A stretch of 64,000 nt of DNA. Origin: Thomasclavelia spiroformis DSM 1552. Lineage in GTDB: Bacteria > Bacillota_I > Bacilli_A > Erysipelotrichales > Coprobacillaceae. How positions within the stretch are numbered: the stretch's first letter is position 1; every line of letters starts with the position of its first letter. The stretch spans positions 1,178,001 through 1,242,000 of the forward strand of contig NZ_CP102275.1 in NCBI RefSeq assembly GCF_025149465.1. Direction: 5' to 3'. Made by a program: the position numbers and the translations under genes. This document shows, in pieces, positions 44,883 through 53,263 of the stretch. The notes beneath the pieces are model-generated. The model saw nothing but the letters and a program-made list of their open reading frames with translations. It was not told the origin of the DNA and did not search any database.

Positions 44883-45659
44883 ATGAAACGTAAATTTTTC
44901 TTTTTTGATATTGATGGAACATTAGCAGTAGGCGTACCTGGAAAACAATATATTCCTGATTCAACAAAATTAGCATTAAAAAAATTAAAAGAAGCAGGTC
45001 ACTTTTTAGCAATTGCTACCGGTAGAAGTTATGCTATGGCAGTTGATCATATGAAAGCATTAGGCTTTGAAAATATGGTTAGCGATGGTGGTAATGGGAT
45101 AACAATTAATGGGCAATTATTAGAAATCAAACCATTAGATTACAATAAATGTCTTAAATTAATAGATGAATGTAAAGAAAAAGGTTTTATTTGGGCCATT
45201 TCACCAGATAACGAAATAAGAAGATTAGCCCCTGATAATCGTTTTTATGATTTTACTCATGATATTTATATGAATACAGTTGTTCAACCAGGTTTAGATC
45301 CTCGTGATTTTGATGAAATATATAAAGTTTATATTGCTTGTTTTAGCCCCGAAGAACAAAAACTAGAAACATTAAAAGAATTACCTTGGTGTCGTTTTCA
45401 TAAAGAATATTTATTCGTAGAACCTGGTGATAAATCAGTTGGAATAAAAAAGATCGTTGATCATTTTAATGGTGATTATCAAGATGTGGTTGTTTTTGGG
45501 GATGAAAAAAATGATTTAAGCATGTTTAGTGATGAATGGACAAGTATTGCAATGGGGAATGCGATTGATGAATTAAAACAAAAAGCAACATATATAACTG
45601 ATTCGTGTGATAAAGATGGAATATATAATGCCTGTAAACATTTTGGATGGATTGAATAA
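44883..45659 (+). CDS. Cof-type HAD phosphatase
   Basis: A 258-aa HAD hydrolase with a C2B cap. Motif I FFFDIDGTLA, motif II IATGRS, motif III Lys in the GDKSVGIKK segment, and motif IV VVFGDEKNDLSMF. Family members dephosphorylate sugar phosphates or flavin and PLP-type compounds; the substrate is unknown. It is in the same transcript as metNIQ (16-base gap), so its expression should also respond to methionine starvation. Ends in a terminator. Confidence 0.85.
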   Translation: MKRKFFFFDIDGTLAVGVPGKQYIPDSTKLALKKLKEAGHFLAIATGRSYAMAVDHMKALGFENMVSDGGNGITINGQLLEIKPLDYNKCLKLIDECKEKGFIWAISPDNEIRRLAPDNRFYDFTHDIYMNTVVQPGLDPRDFDEIYKVYIACFSPEEQKLETLKELPWCRFHKEYLFVEPGDKSVGIKKIVDHFNGDYQDVVVFGDEKNDLSMFSDEWTSIAMGNAIDELKQKATYITDSCDKDGIYNACKHFGWIE

Positions 45660-45660
45660 T

Positions 45661-45707
45661 AAAAATGTCTGATAAGTTTTAATAACTTTTTCAGACATTT
45701 TTTATTA
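45661..45707. terminator. Bidirectional terminator at the end of the met operon
   Basis: AAAAATGTCTGA pairs with TCAGACATTTTT, and the stem holds the stop codon of the convergent acetyltransferase gene. Confidence 0.85.
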
Positions 45708-46254
45708 TTTTTGCAGGTACACCACCTACAACAGTATTAGCAGGAACATCTTTTGTTACAACTGCGCCTGCTGCAACTATCGCATTATCTCCAATTGTTA
45801 CGCCAGGAAGAATTGTTGCATGTGACCCAATCCAAACTTTCTTTCCAATATGAATAGCAGATGGAATATTATCTGTTCTTTGTTCTGGAAACAGACCATG
45901 ATTAATGGTAGCAAGGACAACATGAGATCCAATTAAAACATCATCATCTATATAAATTCCCCCATGGTCTTGAAAATGACAACAGCAATTAATAAAAACA
46001 TTTTTTCCAATATAAATATTTTTACCACATTCACTATAAAATGGTGGAAATATTGCAAAAGTATCGTCAACTGGTTTGCCAATTATTTCAGAGAATAATT
46101 GACGTCTTATTTTTGCATCATGATAAGAATTATTTAATTGTGCAGTTTTTAACATCGCATCTTCTGCTAAATAATGCATCAGTTCATGTTCGTGAGAACC
46201 CCCAGTGATAGCTTTACCTGATTTTAAATCTTCTAAAAATTTTTCAATCTCCAT
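45691..46254 (-). CDS. Maltose/galactoside O-acetyltransferase family (left-handed beta-helix)
   Basis: A 187-aa hexapeptide-repeat enzyme using acetyl-CoA. N-terminal Mac domain (about 1-55), then [33 protein letters not shown] repeats, the catalytic histidine in ATINHGL, and the CoA-binding loop [32 protein letters not shown]. Acceptor sugar is not determined. Starts at ATG 46254 behind AAAGGAG. Transcribed alone. Confidence 0.88.
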   Translation of the reverse strand: MEIEKFLEDLKSGKAITGGSHEHELMHYLAEDAMLKTAQLNNSYHDAKIRRQLFSEIIGKPVDDTFAIFPPFYSECGKNIYIGKNVFINCCCHFQDHGGIYIDDDVLIGSHVVLATINHGLFPEQRTDNIPSAIHIGKKVWIGSHATILPGVTIGDNAIVAAGAVVTKDVPANTVVGGVPAKIIKNV

Positions 46255-46740
46255 AAATATATTTCTCCTTTAAAAATCAACTTTAATATAATAATCTTTT
46301 AAATTATAATACTTAAACTAAACTATATGTCAATAATTAAAGCATATTATTGCTGAATGTCACAATTTCACAATTAATTCACAAAATAATTTATTTAATA
46401 TTATTAAATAAATAAAAAATGTTATAATTTATGAAAAAGCTAAGAATATTTTAACTAGTAAAAATGATTAATTACTGTTACTAAACATTTGATTTTAAAA
46501 ATTAAATTTAAAGTCACATAGAAATAATATAAAGAAATTATTTGTTATTTTAGTGAATATATTTTTTAATATTACAAAAAATACTAAAAATAGATATATA
46601 ATTTGGAAATAATCTATTTTTATATATTTATTTGTCACAAAGTCACAAGATATTTACATTGTGAATATCTTTATTAAATATCTGTACAAAAATTAAAATA
46701 AGTACTAAACTTATTTATATCTTAAATAAAGGAGAAGAAA
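46255..46740. promoter_or_regulatory. Long regulatory intergenic region upstream of the dehydrogenase gene
   Basis: No gene is seen in 486 bases. It carries five TCACAA elements (46360, 46368, 46379, 46635, 46643), one inverted copy TTGTGA (46659-46664), and a dyad TCACAA-N10-TTGTGA at 46643-46664. There is also a 10-bp inverted repeat TTATTTAATA/TATTAAATAA (46391-46411), an extended -10 TGTTATAAT (46420-46428), and AAATAAGT/ACTTATTT (46696-46716) just before the ribosome site. TTGTGA/TCACAA half-sites resemble Rex operators of Firmicutes, which would suit a fermentative dehydrogenase (inference). Confidence 0.5.
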
Positions 46741-47724
46741 ATGAAAATAGCTGTGTATAACTATCGTGAATTCGATGAAGGAAATTTTTTTGAAGAATTT
46801 AGTAAAAAATATGATCTGCAAATTATAAAATGTTACGAAAAACCAAGTATAGATAATGTAAATTTAGCTAAGGGCTGTTATGGAATTAGTGTAATTACTA
46901 CACCCATTACTAGAGATATTATTAAAGCTTGGGCTAATCTTGGAATTAAACATATTTCTACTCGTACAATTGGATATGATCATATTGATATTGAAGCAGC
47001 AATTGAATTTGGAATTGAAGTAAGTAATGTTACTTATTCAACAGCTAGTGTTGCTAATTATACAATTATGATCATGTTAATGGCTCTTAGAAAGATGAAA
47101 ATGATTTTAAAAAGAGCCGAGGGCTTTGATTTTTCATTACAAGAAAGTATGGGCTTAGAATTAGAGAATATGACTGTTGGGGTAATTGGAACAGGAGCAA
47201 TTGGTAAAAATGTAATTAAAAATTTAACTGGTTTTAACTGCAATATTTTAGCTTATGATCCTTTTATAAATGAAGAAGTAAAAAAATATGCAAAGTATGT
47301 ATCATTAGATAAGGTTTTAAGTCAAAGTGATATCTTAACCCTTCACATTCCTGCAACTAAAGATACTTATCATTTAATTAGAAAAGAAACTATTAATAAA
47401 ATGAAAGGTGGAGTTATTATTATCAATACTGCAAGAGGCAGTATTATTGATACCGCTGATTTAATTGAAGCCCTTGAAAGTGGTAAAATAAGTGCATGTG
47501 CACTGGATGTAATTGAAAATGAATTAGGTTTATATTATAACGATTATAAATACAAAACAATTAAAAATCATTACCTATCAATTTTAAAAGAAATGCCTAA
47601 TGTTTTATTGACACCACATATGGCTTTTTATACTAAACAGGCAGTAAGTGATATGGTTGAAAATTCTTTATTAAGTATTGTTACTTCAAAGAAGGGAAAA
47701 GAAAATAAATTTAGGATTTGTTAA
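46741..47724 (+). CDS. D-2-hydroxyacid dehydrogenase, D-lactate dehydrogenase/VanH-like
   Basis: A 327-aa NAD-dependent enzyme: Rossmann motif VGVIGTGAIGKNV, catalytic Arg in NTARGSIID, Glu in DVIENELGLYYN, and His in LTPHMAFYT. The N-terminus MKIAVYNYREFDEGNFF and the HMAFYT context favour D-lactate dehydrogenase of the VanH/LdhA branch, reducing pyruvate to D-lactate. AAAGGAG is 6 bases before the ATG. Its large upstream region suggests tight redox or nutrient control. Immediate neighbours are the hydrogenase maturation genes, also redox related. Confidence 0.84.
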   Translation: MKIAVYNYREFDEGNFFEEFSKKYDLQIIKCYEKPSIDNVNLAKGCYGISVITTPITRDIIKAWANLGIKHISTRTIGYDHIDIEAAIEFGIEVSNVTYSTASVANYTIMIMLMALRKMKMILKRAEGFDFSLQESMGLELENMTVGVIGTGAIGKNVIKNLTGFNCNILAYDPFINEEVKKYAKYVSLDKVLSQSDILTLHIPATKDTYHLIRKETINKMKGGVIIINTARGSIIDTADLIEALESGKISACALDVIENELGLYYNDYKYKTIKNHYLSILKEMPNVLLTPHMAFYTKQAVSDMVENSLLSIVTSKKGKENKFRIC

Positions 47725-47738
47725 AAATATTTATCATA

Positions 47739-47752
47739 TGATAACGTTTTCA
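47739..47752 (+). promoter_or_regulatory. Possible catabolite-responsive element (cre)
   Basis: TGATAACGTTTTCA matches the CcpA cre consensus TGWAANCGNTNWCA at all but one fixed position. It lies between the dehydrogenase and the hydrogenase maturation operon. Confidence 0.45.
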
Positions 47753-47784
47753 TCGTTAAATGTGTTAAAATAAATGTATTACAG

Positions 47785-47857
47785 CTAATGATAAGGATTG
47801 ATCTAAGTCAAAGGGCAAATACATAAAAAGTCATTAGTTTGTATTAATGACTTTTTC
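47785..47857 (+). promoter_or_regulatory. Candidate transcription attenuator before the hydrogenase maturation operon
   Basis: CTAATGA (47785-47791) is perfectly complementary to TCATTAG (47831-47837). The latter is also in the 5' arm of a 12-bp terminator-like hairpin AAAAAGTCATTA/TAATGACTTTTT (47825-47856). The two pairings exclude each other. Between them is TTGAT-CTAA-GTCAA (47798-47811), which could be a small hairpin or an FNR/CRP-like DNA dyad. The ribosome site of the first gene begins 4-5 bases after the hairpin, so any promoter must lie upstream of it. Confidence 0.45.
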
Positions 47858-47872
47858 ATTTAAGGAGGTAAG

Positions 47873-48118
47873 ATGGAAACTAGAATTGCAATAATTGGAA
47901 TATTTGTTTATAAAATAGAAAGTGCATACAAAATAAATGAATTATTACATGAATATAACCAATATATTATTGGTCGAATGGGAATTCCTTATAAAGATAA
48001 ACAAGTATCGGTTATTTCGATAATCGTTGATGGACCTAATGATATAATTGGAGCACTTTCAGGAAAACTAGGGATGGTAGAAGGGGTTAGTGTTAAAGCA
48101 CTATATTCTAAAAAATAA
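47873..48118 (+). CDS. Iron-only hydrogenase system regulator, TM1266-like
   Basis: An 81-aa ACT-like protein: RIAIIGIFVYKIESAYKINELLHEY, IIGRMGIPYKDKQVSVISIIVDGPNDIIGALSGKLG. This matches the small putative regulator (TM1266 family) found next to hydE, hydF and hydG in many anaerobes. Its role is presumed ligand sensing; it has no DNA-binding domain. TAAGGAGG precedes the ATG by 6 bases. It is followed by hydE after one base. Confidence 0.85.
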   Translation: METRIAIIGIFVYKIESAYKINELLHEYNQYIIGRMGIPYKDKQVSVISIIVDGPNDIIGALSGKLGMVEGVSVKALYSKK

Positions 48119-48119
48119 A

Positions 48120-49178
48120 ATGAATAACCAACAATTAATTGATAAATTAGAACTTGATGGTATTTTAAGTTTTAATGAATTTAAGCAGTTATTATCTACT
48201 TATAGCTATCAAGACTTTAATTATGCTAAAAAACGTGCAAATAAAATAACAAAACAAATTTTTAGTAATAAGATATATATTAGAGGCTTGATTGAAATTA
48301 GTAGTTATTGTAAAAATGACTGTTATTATTGTGGACTTAGAAAAAGCAATTTAAAAGCGTTACGTTATCGCTTAAACAAAGAAGAAATATTGCTTTGCTG
48401 TAATGAAGGTTATAAATTAGGCTTTCGAACTTTTGTATTACAAGGTGGGGAAGATTTGTATTATGATGATGATTTAATGGTTGATATCATTAAATCAATT
48501 AGAAATTTATATCCAGATTGTGCAATTACATTATCACTTGGTGAAAAAAGTAAAGAGACGTATCAAAAATATTATGATGCAGGAGCTAATCGTTATTTAT
48601 TAAGAGAAGAAACTTATAATGAAGAGCATTATTATATGTTGCATCCTCGTGAAATGTCGTTTAAAAAAAGAATCAAGTGTTTATTTAATTTAAAAGAAAT
48701 AGGGTTTCAAACTGGTTGTGGTTTTATGGTTGGTAGCTATCTACAAACAATCGATCATCTAGTTAATGATTTATTGTTTATAAAAGAGTTACAGCCAGAA
48801 ATGGTTGGAATTGGACCATTTTTAGTTCATCAAGATACCCCATTTAAAAATCAAAAAAATGGTGATTTAAATTTGACTTTATTTTTATTGAGTATCATTA
48901 GAATTATGACTAAAGATGTACTTTTACCAGCAACTACTGCTCTAGCTACTTTAGATCCTAATGGACGAATTGAAGGAATAAAGCATGGATGTAATGTTGT
49001 AATGCCTAATTTATCACCTAATGAAGTTAGAAAAAAATACTTACTTTATGATAATAAGGCGTCTAGTGGTCAAGAAGCTAGTGAAGGCCTTAATGAATTA
49101 GCTGATACATTGAAAAAAGAAGGTTATCAAATAGTATATCAGCGTGGAGATTATTGTAAATTTGATTACAAGGGATAA
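48120..49178 (+). CDS. hydE: [FeFe]-hydrogenase H-cluster maturase HydE
   Basis: A 352-aa radical SAM enzyme acting in the synthesis of the diiron subcluster of the H-cluster. The SAM [4Fe-4S] motif is C64-x3-C68-x2-C71 (CKNDCYYC), followed by FRTFVLQGGEDLYYDD and YLLREETYNEEHYYMLHP, characteristic of HydE. ATG at 48120 comes one base after the previous stop; a TTG 30 bases earlier would overlap that gene without need. Operon order: regulator, hydE, hydG, hydF. Confidence 0.94.
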   Translation: MNNQQLIDKLELDGILSFNEFKQLLSTYSYQDFNYAKKRANKITKQIFSNKIYIRGLIEISSYCKNDCYYCGLRKSNLKALRYRLNKEEILLCCNEGYKLGFRTFVLQGGEDLYYDDDLMVDIIKSIRNLYPDCAITLSLGEKSKETYQKYYDAGANRYLLREETYNEEHYYMLHPREMSFKKRIKCLFNLKEIGFQTGCGFMVGSYLQTIDHLVNDLLFIKELQPEMVGIGPFLVHQDTPFKNQKNGDLNLTLFLLSIIRIMTKDVLLPATTALATLDPNGRIEGIKHGCNVVMPNLSPNEVRKKYLLYDNKASSGQEASEGLNELADTLKKEGYQIVYQRGDYCKFDYKG

Positions 49179-49205
49179 TTCCTAAGTAAAAGAAGGAGAA
49201 TGAAT

Positions 49206-50627
49206 ATGTATAATGTAAAATCTAATAAGGCAGAAGAATTTATAGATGATCAAGAAATATTAGATACAATTGAATATGCAAAGAAAAATAAAAATAATCG
49301 AGAATTAATTTTTTCGTTGATTGAAAGAGCAAAAGATTGCAAAGGTTTAACACATCGTGAAGCAATGCTGCTTTTAGAATGTGATATTCCTGAAGCAATC
49401 AGGGAAATGGAAAAAGTTGCAAAAATGATTAAAGATAAATTATATGGAAATCGAATTGTTTTATTTGCACCATTATATTTATCAAATTACTGTGTTAATG
49501 GTTGTGTGTATTGTTCATATCATCAAAAAAATAAGCATATTGCAAGAAAAAAACTTACTCAAGAAGAAATAAAAAAAGAAGTAATTGCACTTCAGGATAT
49601 GGGGCATAAACGTTTAGCTCTTGAAACCGGTGAAGATCCAATCAACAATCCAATTGAATATGTTTTAGAAAGCATTAAAACAATTTATTCAATTAAACAT
49701 AAAAATGGCGCAATTCGTCGTGTAAATGTAAATATTGCAGCAACTACAGTAGAAAACTATCGTAAATTAAAAGAAGCCGGAATTGGAACTTACATTCTTT
49801 TCCAAGAAACATACAACAAAAAAAATTATGAAGCTTTACATCCAACAGGACCAAAACATAATTATGCATATCATACTGAAGCAATGGATCGAGCAATGGA
49901 AGGTGGTATTGATGATGTAGGAATTGGTGTGTTATTTGGTTTAGAGATGTATCGTTATGATTTTGTGGGGTTATTGATGCATGCTGAACACTTAGAAGCA
50001 GTTCATGGAGTTGGACCGCATACTATTAGTGTGCCAAGAATTTGTCCAGCTGACGATATTGATAAAGATGATTTTACCAATGCAATAAGTGATGAAATCT
50101 TTGAAAAAATAGTTATGGTTATTAGAATGGCAGTACCATATACCGGAATGATTATTTCTACTCGAGAATCAAAAAGAGTTAGAGAAAGAGTATTAGAATT
50201 AGGAGTATCACAAATTAGTGGTGGCTCTAAAACAAGTGTTGGTGGATATGAAAAACCTGAAACTGAAGATGAAACAACATCTGCTCAATTTGATACAAGC
50301 GATAAACGAAGTTTAGATGAAATTGTTAATTGGCTTTGTTCATTAAATTTTATCCCAAGTTTTTGTACTGCATGTTATCGAGAAGGCAGAACAGGGGATC
50401 GTTTTATGCAGCTTTGTAAATCTGGTCAAATTTCAAACTGTTGTCATCCAAATGCTTTATTAACTTTAAAAGAATATATTCAAGACTATGCAAGTGAAGA
50501 TACAAAAATAAAAGCTAATAAATTAATTGATAAAGAAATAAATAATATTACTAGTGCTAAAGTTAAAGAAATTTGTAAAAAACGTTTATCAATGATTGAA
50601 CAAGGAAAGCGAGATTTTAGGTTTTAA
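49206..50627 (+). CDS. hydG: [FeFe]-hydrogenase maturase HydG (tyrosine lyase)
   Basis: A 473-aa radical SAM enzyme that splits tyrosine to give the CO and CN ligands of the H-cluster. N-terminal cluster motif C96-x3-C100-x2-C103 (CVNGCVYC). A second cluster site near the C-terminus is CTACYREGRTGDRFMQLCKSG with CxxC and a distant Cys, as in HydG but not ThiH. ATG at 49206 is preferred (AAGGAG 7 bases upstream) over an ATG at 49200. It is followed directly by hydF. Confidence 0.95.
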   Translation: MYNVKSNKAEEFIDDQEILDTIEYAKKNKNNRELIFSLIERAKDCKGLTHREAMLLLECDIPEAIREMEKVAKMIKDKLYGNRIVLFAPLYLSNYCVNGCVYCSYHQKNKHIARKKLTQEEIKKEVIALQDMGHKRLALETGEDPINNPIEYVLESIKTIYSIKHKNGAIRRVNVNIAATTVENYRKLKEAGIGTYILFQETYNKKNYEALHPTGPKHNYAYHTEAMDRAMEGGIDDVGIGVLFGLEMYRYDFVGLLMHAEHLEAVHGVGPHTISVPRICPADDIDKDDFTNAISDEIFEKIVMVIRMAVPYTGMIISTRESKRVRERVLELGVSQISGGSKTSVGGYEKPETEDETTSAQFDTSDKRSLDEIVNWLCSLNFIPSFCTACYREGRTGDRFMQLCKSGQISNCCHPNALLTLKEYIQDYASEDTKIKANKLIDKEINNITSAKVKEICKKRLSMIEQGKRDFRF

Positions 50628-51818
50628 ATGAGTAATTTAAATCAAACACCTAGTGCAAATCGCATTCATATTGGTTTTTTTGGTAAACGTAACAGTGGAA
50701 AATCATCATTGATCAATGCATTTGTAAATCAAGAAGTATCAATTGTATCAAATGTGGCTGGTACAACAACTGATCCTGTTTATAAGGCAATGGAAATTCA
50801 AGGGATTGGTCCCTGTGTATTAATTGATACAGCTGGCTTTGACGATGTAGGCGATTTAGGAAATTTAAGAAATAGAAAAACTAAAAAAACAAGTGAAAAA
50901 ATCGATTTAGCGATTATCATATTTAGTGATGATATCTCTGAAGAATTAGCTTGGTATCAATATTTTAAAAATAAACATATCACTATAATTCCTGTAATTA
51001 ATAAAATCGATTTAGAAATAGAAGAAGAAATAATTAATAATGTAGAAAAAAACATTCAATGCAAACCAATTTTAGTAAGTACAAAAACAAAACAAGGAAT
51101 TACAGAATTAAAAAACAAAATAATTCAAAATATACCTAATGATTATGAAAAAGAAAGTATCCTTGGAACTTTAGTTAAATCTGGTGATTTAGTTTTATTA
51201 GTAATGCCCCAGGACATTCAAGCTCCTAAAGGGAGATTGATTTTACCACAAGTCCAAGTTATAAGAGAGTTACTAGATAAAAAATGTATTCCTGTAGCTA
51301 CAACTACAGATACATTGCAAGAAACATTAGCTAAATTAAATCAAGAGCCTGATTTAATCATTACAGATTCCCAAGTATTTAAGTATGTTTATCAAAATAT
51401 TCCTAAAAATTGTAAATTAACATCTTTTTCAGTTTTAATGGCCGGATATAAAGGTGATTTAAGCTATTATATCGAAAGTGTAAACAAGCTTAGTAATCTC
51501 AACAAAAATGCTAAAATATTAATAGCTGAATGTTGTAGTCATGTACCTGTAAATGAAGATATTGGCAGAGTTAAAATTCCAAGAATGTTAAAGCAACGTT
51601 ATTCAATTACAAATATCGATTTTGTAAATGGTAATGATTTCCCTGATGATTTAACAAAATATGATTTAATTATTATATGTGGAGGTTGTATGTTCAATCG
51701 CCGCCATATCATGTCACGTGTTGAACAAGCAAAAAAACAAAATGTTCCAATGACAAATTATGGTATTTTACTTGCATATGTAAATGATATCTTAGATAAA
51801 ATAGTATATGTAAAATAG
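50628..51818 (+). CDS. hydF: [FeFe]-hydrogenase maturase HydF (GTPase scaffold)
   Basis: A 396-aa GTPase that carries the diiron precursor and delivers it to HydA. P-loop GKRNSGKSS at 19-27, LIDTAGFDDVG (G3), VINKID (G4). The cluster-binding C-terminal part has C303-x-H305-x45-C351-x2-C354 (CSH ... CGGC). Start codon follows the hydG stop directly. The hydrogenase itself is not in the window. Terminator follows. Confidence 0.95.
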   Translation: MSNLNQTPSANRIHIGFFGKRNSGKSSLINAFVNQEVSIVSNVAGTTTDPVYKAMEIQGIGPCVLIDTAGFDDVGDLGNLRNRKTKKTSEKIDLAIIIFSDDISEELAWYQYFKNKHITIIPVINKIDLEIEEEIINNVEKNIQCKPILVSTKTKQGITELKNKIIQNIPNDYEKESILGTLVKSGDLVLLVMPQDIQAPKGRLILPQVQVIRELLDKKCIPVATTTDTLQETLAKLNQEPDLIITDSQVFKYVYQNIPKNCKLTSFSVLMAGYKGDLSYYIESVNKLSNLNKNAKILIAECCSHVPVNEDIGRVKIPRMLKQRYSITNIDFVNGNDFPDDLTKYDLIIICGGCMFNRRHIMSRVEQAKKQNVPMTNYGILLAYVNDILDKIVYVK

Positions 51819-51824
51819 TTATAT

Positions 51825-51860
51825 AATCCAAGTTGTTTAATTAAATGGCTTGGATTTTTA
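51825..51860 (+). terminator. Terminator of the hyd operon
   Basis: AATCCAAG pairs with CTTGGATT, then TTTT. Confidence 0.75.
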
Positions 51861-51938
51861 AATATTATTATTTTAAATTAACATATATTTAACCAAGAAA
51901 TAGTTAAATCATGATATAGTTATATTAGAGGTGGCAAT

Positions 51939-53048
51939 ATGTTAAAAGTTAAACATTTAGAAAAAAGAATTTTTGGAAAATATCGATGCATTGTAATTAG
52001 TGATATTCATAGTCATTTAGATCGATTTAAAGAATTATTAAAAAAAGTAAATTATAATAAAAATGATTACTTAGTTATTTTAGGAGATTTTATTGAAAAG
52101 GGAAATCAAGCGATTGAAACAATTGAATATTTACAAGAATTACAAAAAAATAGCGATCGTGTATATGTAATTTTAGGGAACTGCGAATATGCTTTAGAAG
52201 AAATGATCTGTAATCAAAAATATGTAAAACAAGTAATTAATTATTTAAATCGTATAGGTAAAAGTGGGATGATTAAACAAGCTCTTAATAAATTATCAAT
52301 GGATATAAAAAAAGATGCTCCTGAATTAATTCAAGCTAAAGTAAAAGAATATCTACAACCTTATTTTGATTATTTTAATACGTTACCAACAACATTGCAT
52401 TTAAATAACTTTATTTTTGTTCATGCTGGTATTGAAAATCGTAAAGATTGGAAAAACTCTAAGCTTTCTTCATTAATTGAAATGAAAACATTTTTTCAAG
52501 ATGGTCATTGTTTAAATGATTATGTTGTTGTTGGACATTTACCTACTTCTAATCAACATAGTCATGCAATTAATAATGATATTATTATTGATAACAAAAA
52601 AAGAATTATAAGCATAGATGGTGGAACAGGGGTGAAATTTGTTAATCAATTAAATGCTTTAATAATTAATGGTGATAACGATAGATTTTATTTCGAAAAA
52701 GTTTATGTTCAACCACTTCCTTTATATCAGGCAATTGTTGATGTACATACAGAAAAAAAGAAATATCATAAAATTGCATGGCCAAATTATGAAGTTAATC
52801 TTATCAAACCTGGTAAAATATTTTCTAAATGTTTACAAACTAATACTAATTGTGTGTTAAAAATTAAAAATGAATTTTTATATAAGAATAAAGAGAAATT
52901 ATATTGTTTAGATGATTATGTTGATAATTTTATTGAAGTTGAAAAAGGTGATGTAGTTAAATTAATTGGAGTTTATGGCATATATGCCTATGTTATTAAA
53001 GATAATAATGTAGGATGGATAAAATTTCGTTATTTAAAAAAATATTGA
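51939..53048 (+). CDS. Calcineurin-like metallophosphoesterase with SH3-like C-terminus
   Basis: A 369-aa protein. Metal ligands in order: ISDIHSH (DxH), ILGDFIEKG (GD), LGNCE (GNxE, Cys in place of the usual His), FVHAGIE and VVGHLPTS. The fold is of the PPP/ApaH type up to about residue 245. The last ~80 residues (FIEVEKGDVVKLIGVYGIYAYVIKDNNVGWIKF) look like an SH3-like beta domain. Substrate unknown: protein phosphate or dinucleoside polyphosphate are options. AGAGGTGG precedes the ATG; transcribed alone. Confidence 0.78.
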   Translation: MLKVKHLEKRIFGKYRCIVISDIHSHLDRFKELLKKVNYNKNDYLVILGDFIEKGNQAIETIEYLQELQKNSDRVYVILGNCEYALEEMICNQKYVKQVINYLNRIGKSGMIKQALNKLSMDIKKDAPELIQAKVKEYLQPYFDYFNTLPTTLHLNNFIFVHAGIENRKDWKNSKLSSLIEMKTFFQDGHCLNDYVVVGHLPTSNQHSHAINNDIIIDNKKRIISIDGGTGVKFVNQLNALIINGDNDRFYFEKVYVQPLPLYQAIVDVHTEKKKYHKIAWPNYEVNLIKPGKIFSKCLQTNTNCVLKIKNEFLYKNKEKLYCLDDYVDNFIEVEKGDVVKLIGVYGIYAYVIKDNNVGWIKFRYLKKY

Positions 53049-53198
53049 GAATTATAAAAATTAATCTAATTTTTTATAGTTTCCCATAAATAATGTACAA
53101 ATATATATCGTATACATAAAAAATACTAAATGTTAATTAAGTAAAAATATAAATAGTGTCAAGCAAATTTGAAAATGTCCCAAAAAATTTTAAACATT

Positions 53199-53222
53199 AG
53201 CACCAGATCGGTGCTTTTGTTT
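53199..53222. terminator. Hairpin near the IS remnant
   Basis: AGCACC-AGATC-GGTGCT followed by TTTGTTTT; probably belongs to the IS element's end. Confidence 0.6.
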
Positions 53223-53263
53223 TGCAAGAAAATTTAAGTAGGAAGCCTGTTTCCAAGGATGAT

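Noticed and set aside
46255-46740. Small ORFs such as a 7-codon peptide after the extended -10
   Set aside because: Too short and without a ribosome site; the region is better seen as regulatory.
47785-47830. Match to a known c-di-GMP or other named riboswitch in the hydrogenase leader (AGGGCAAA)
   Set aside because: Only a short string matches; the other conserved blocks and stems of that class are missing.
52669-52860. A 63-codon frame inside the metallophosphoesterase gene
   Set aside because: Out-of-frame shadow without a translation signal.
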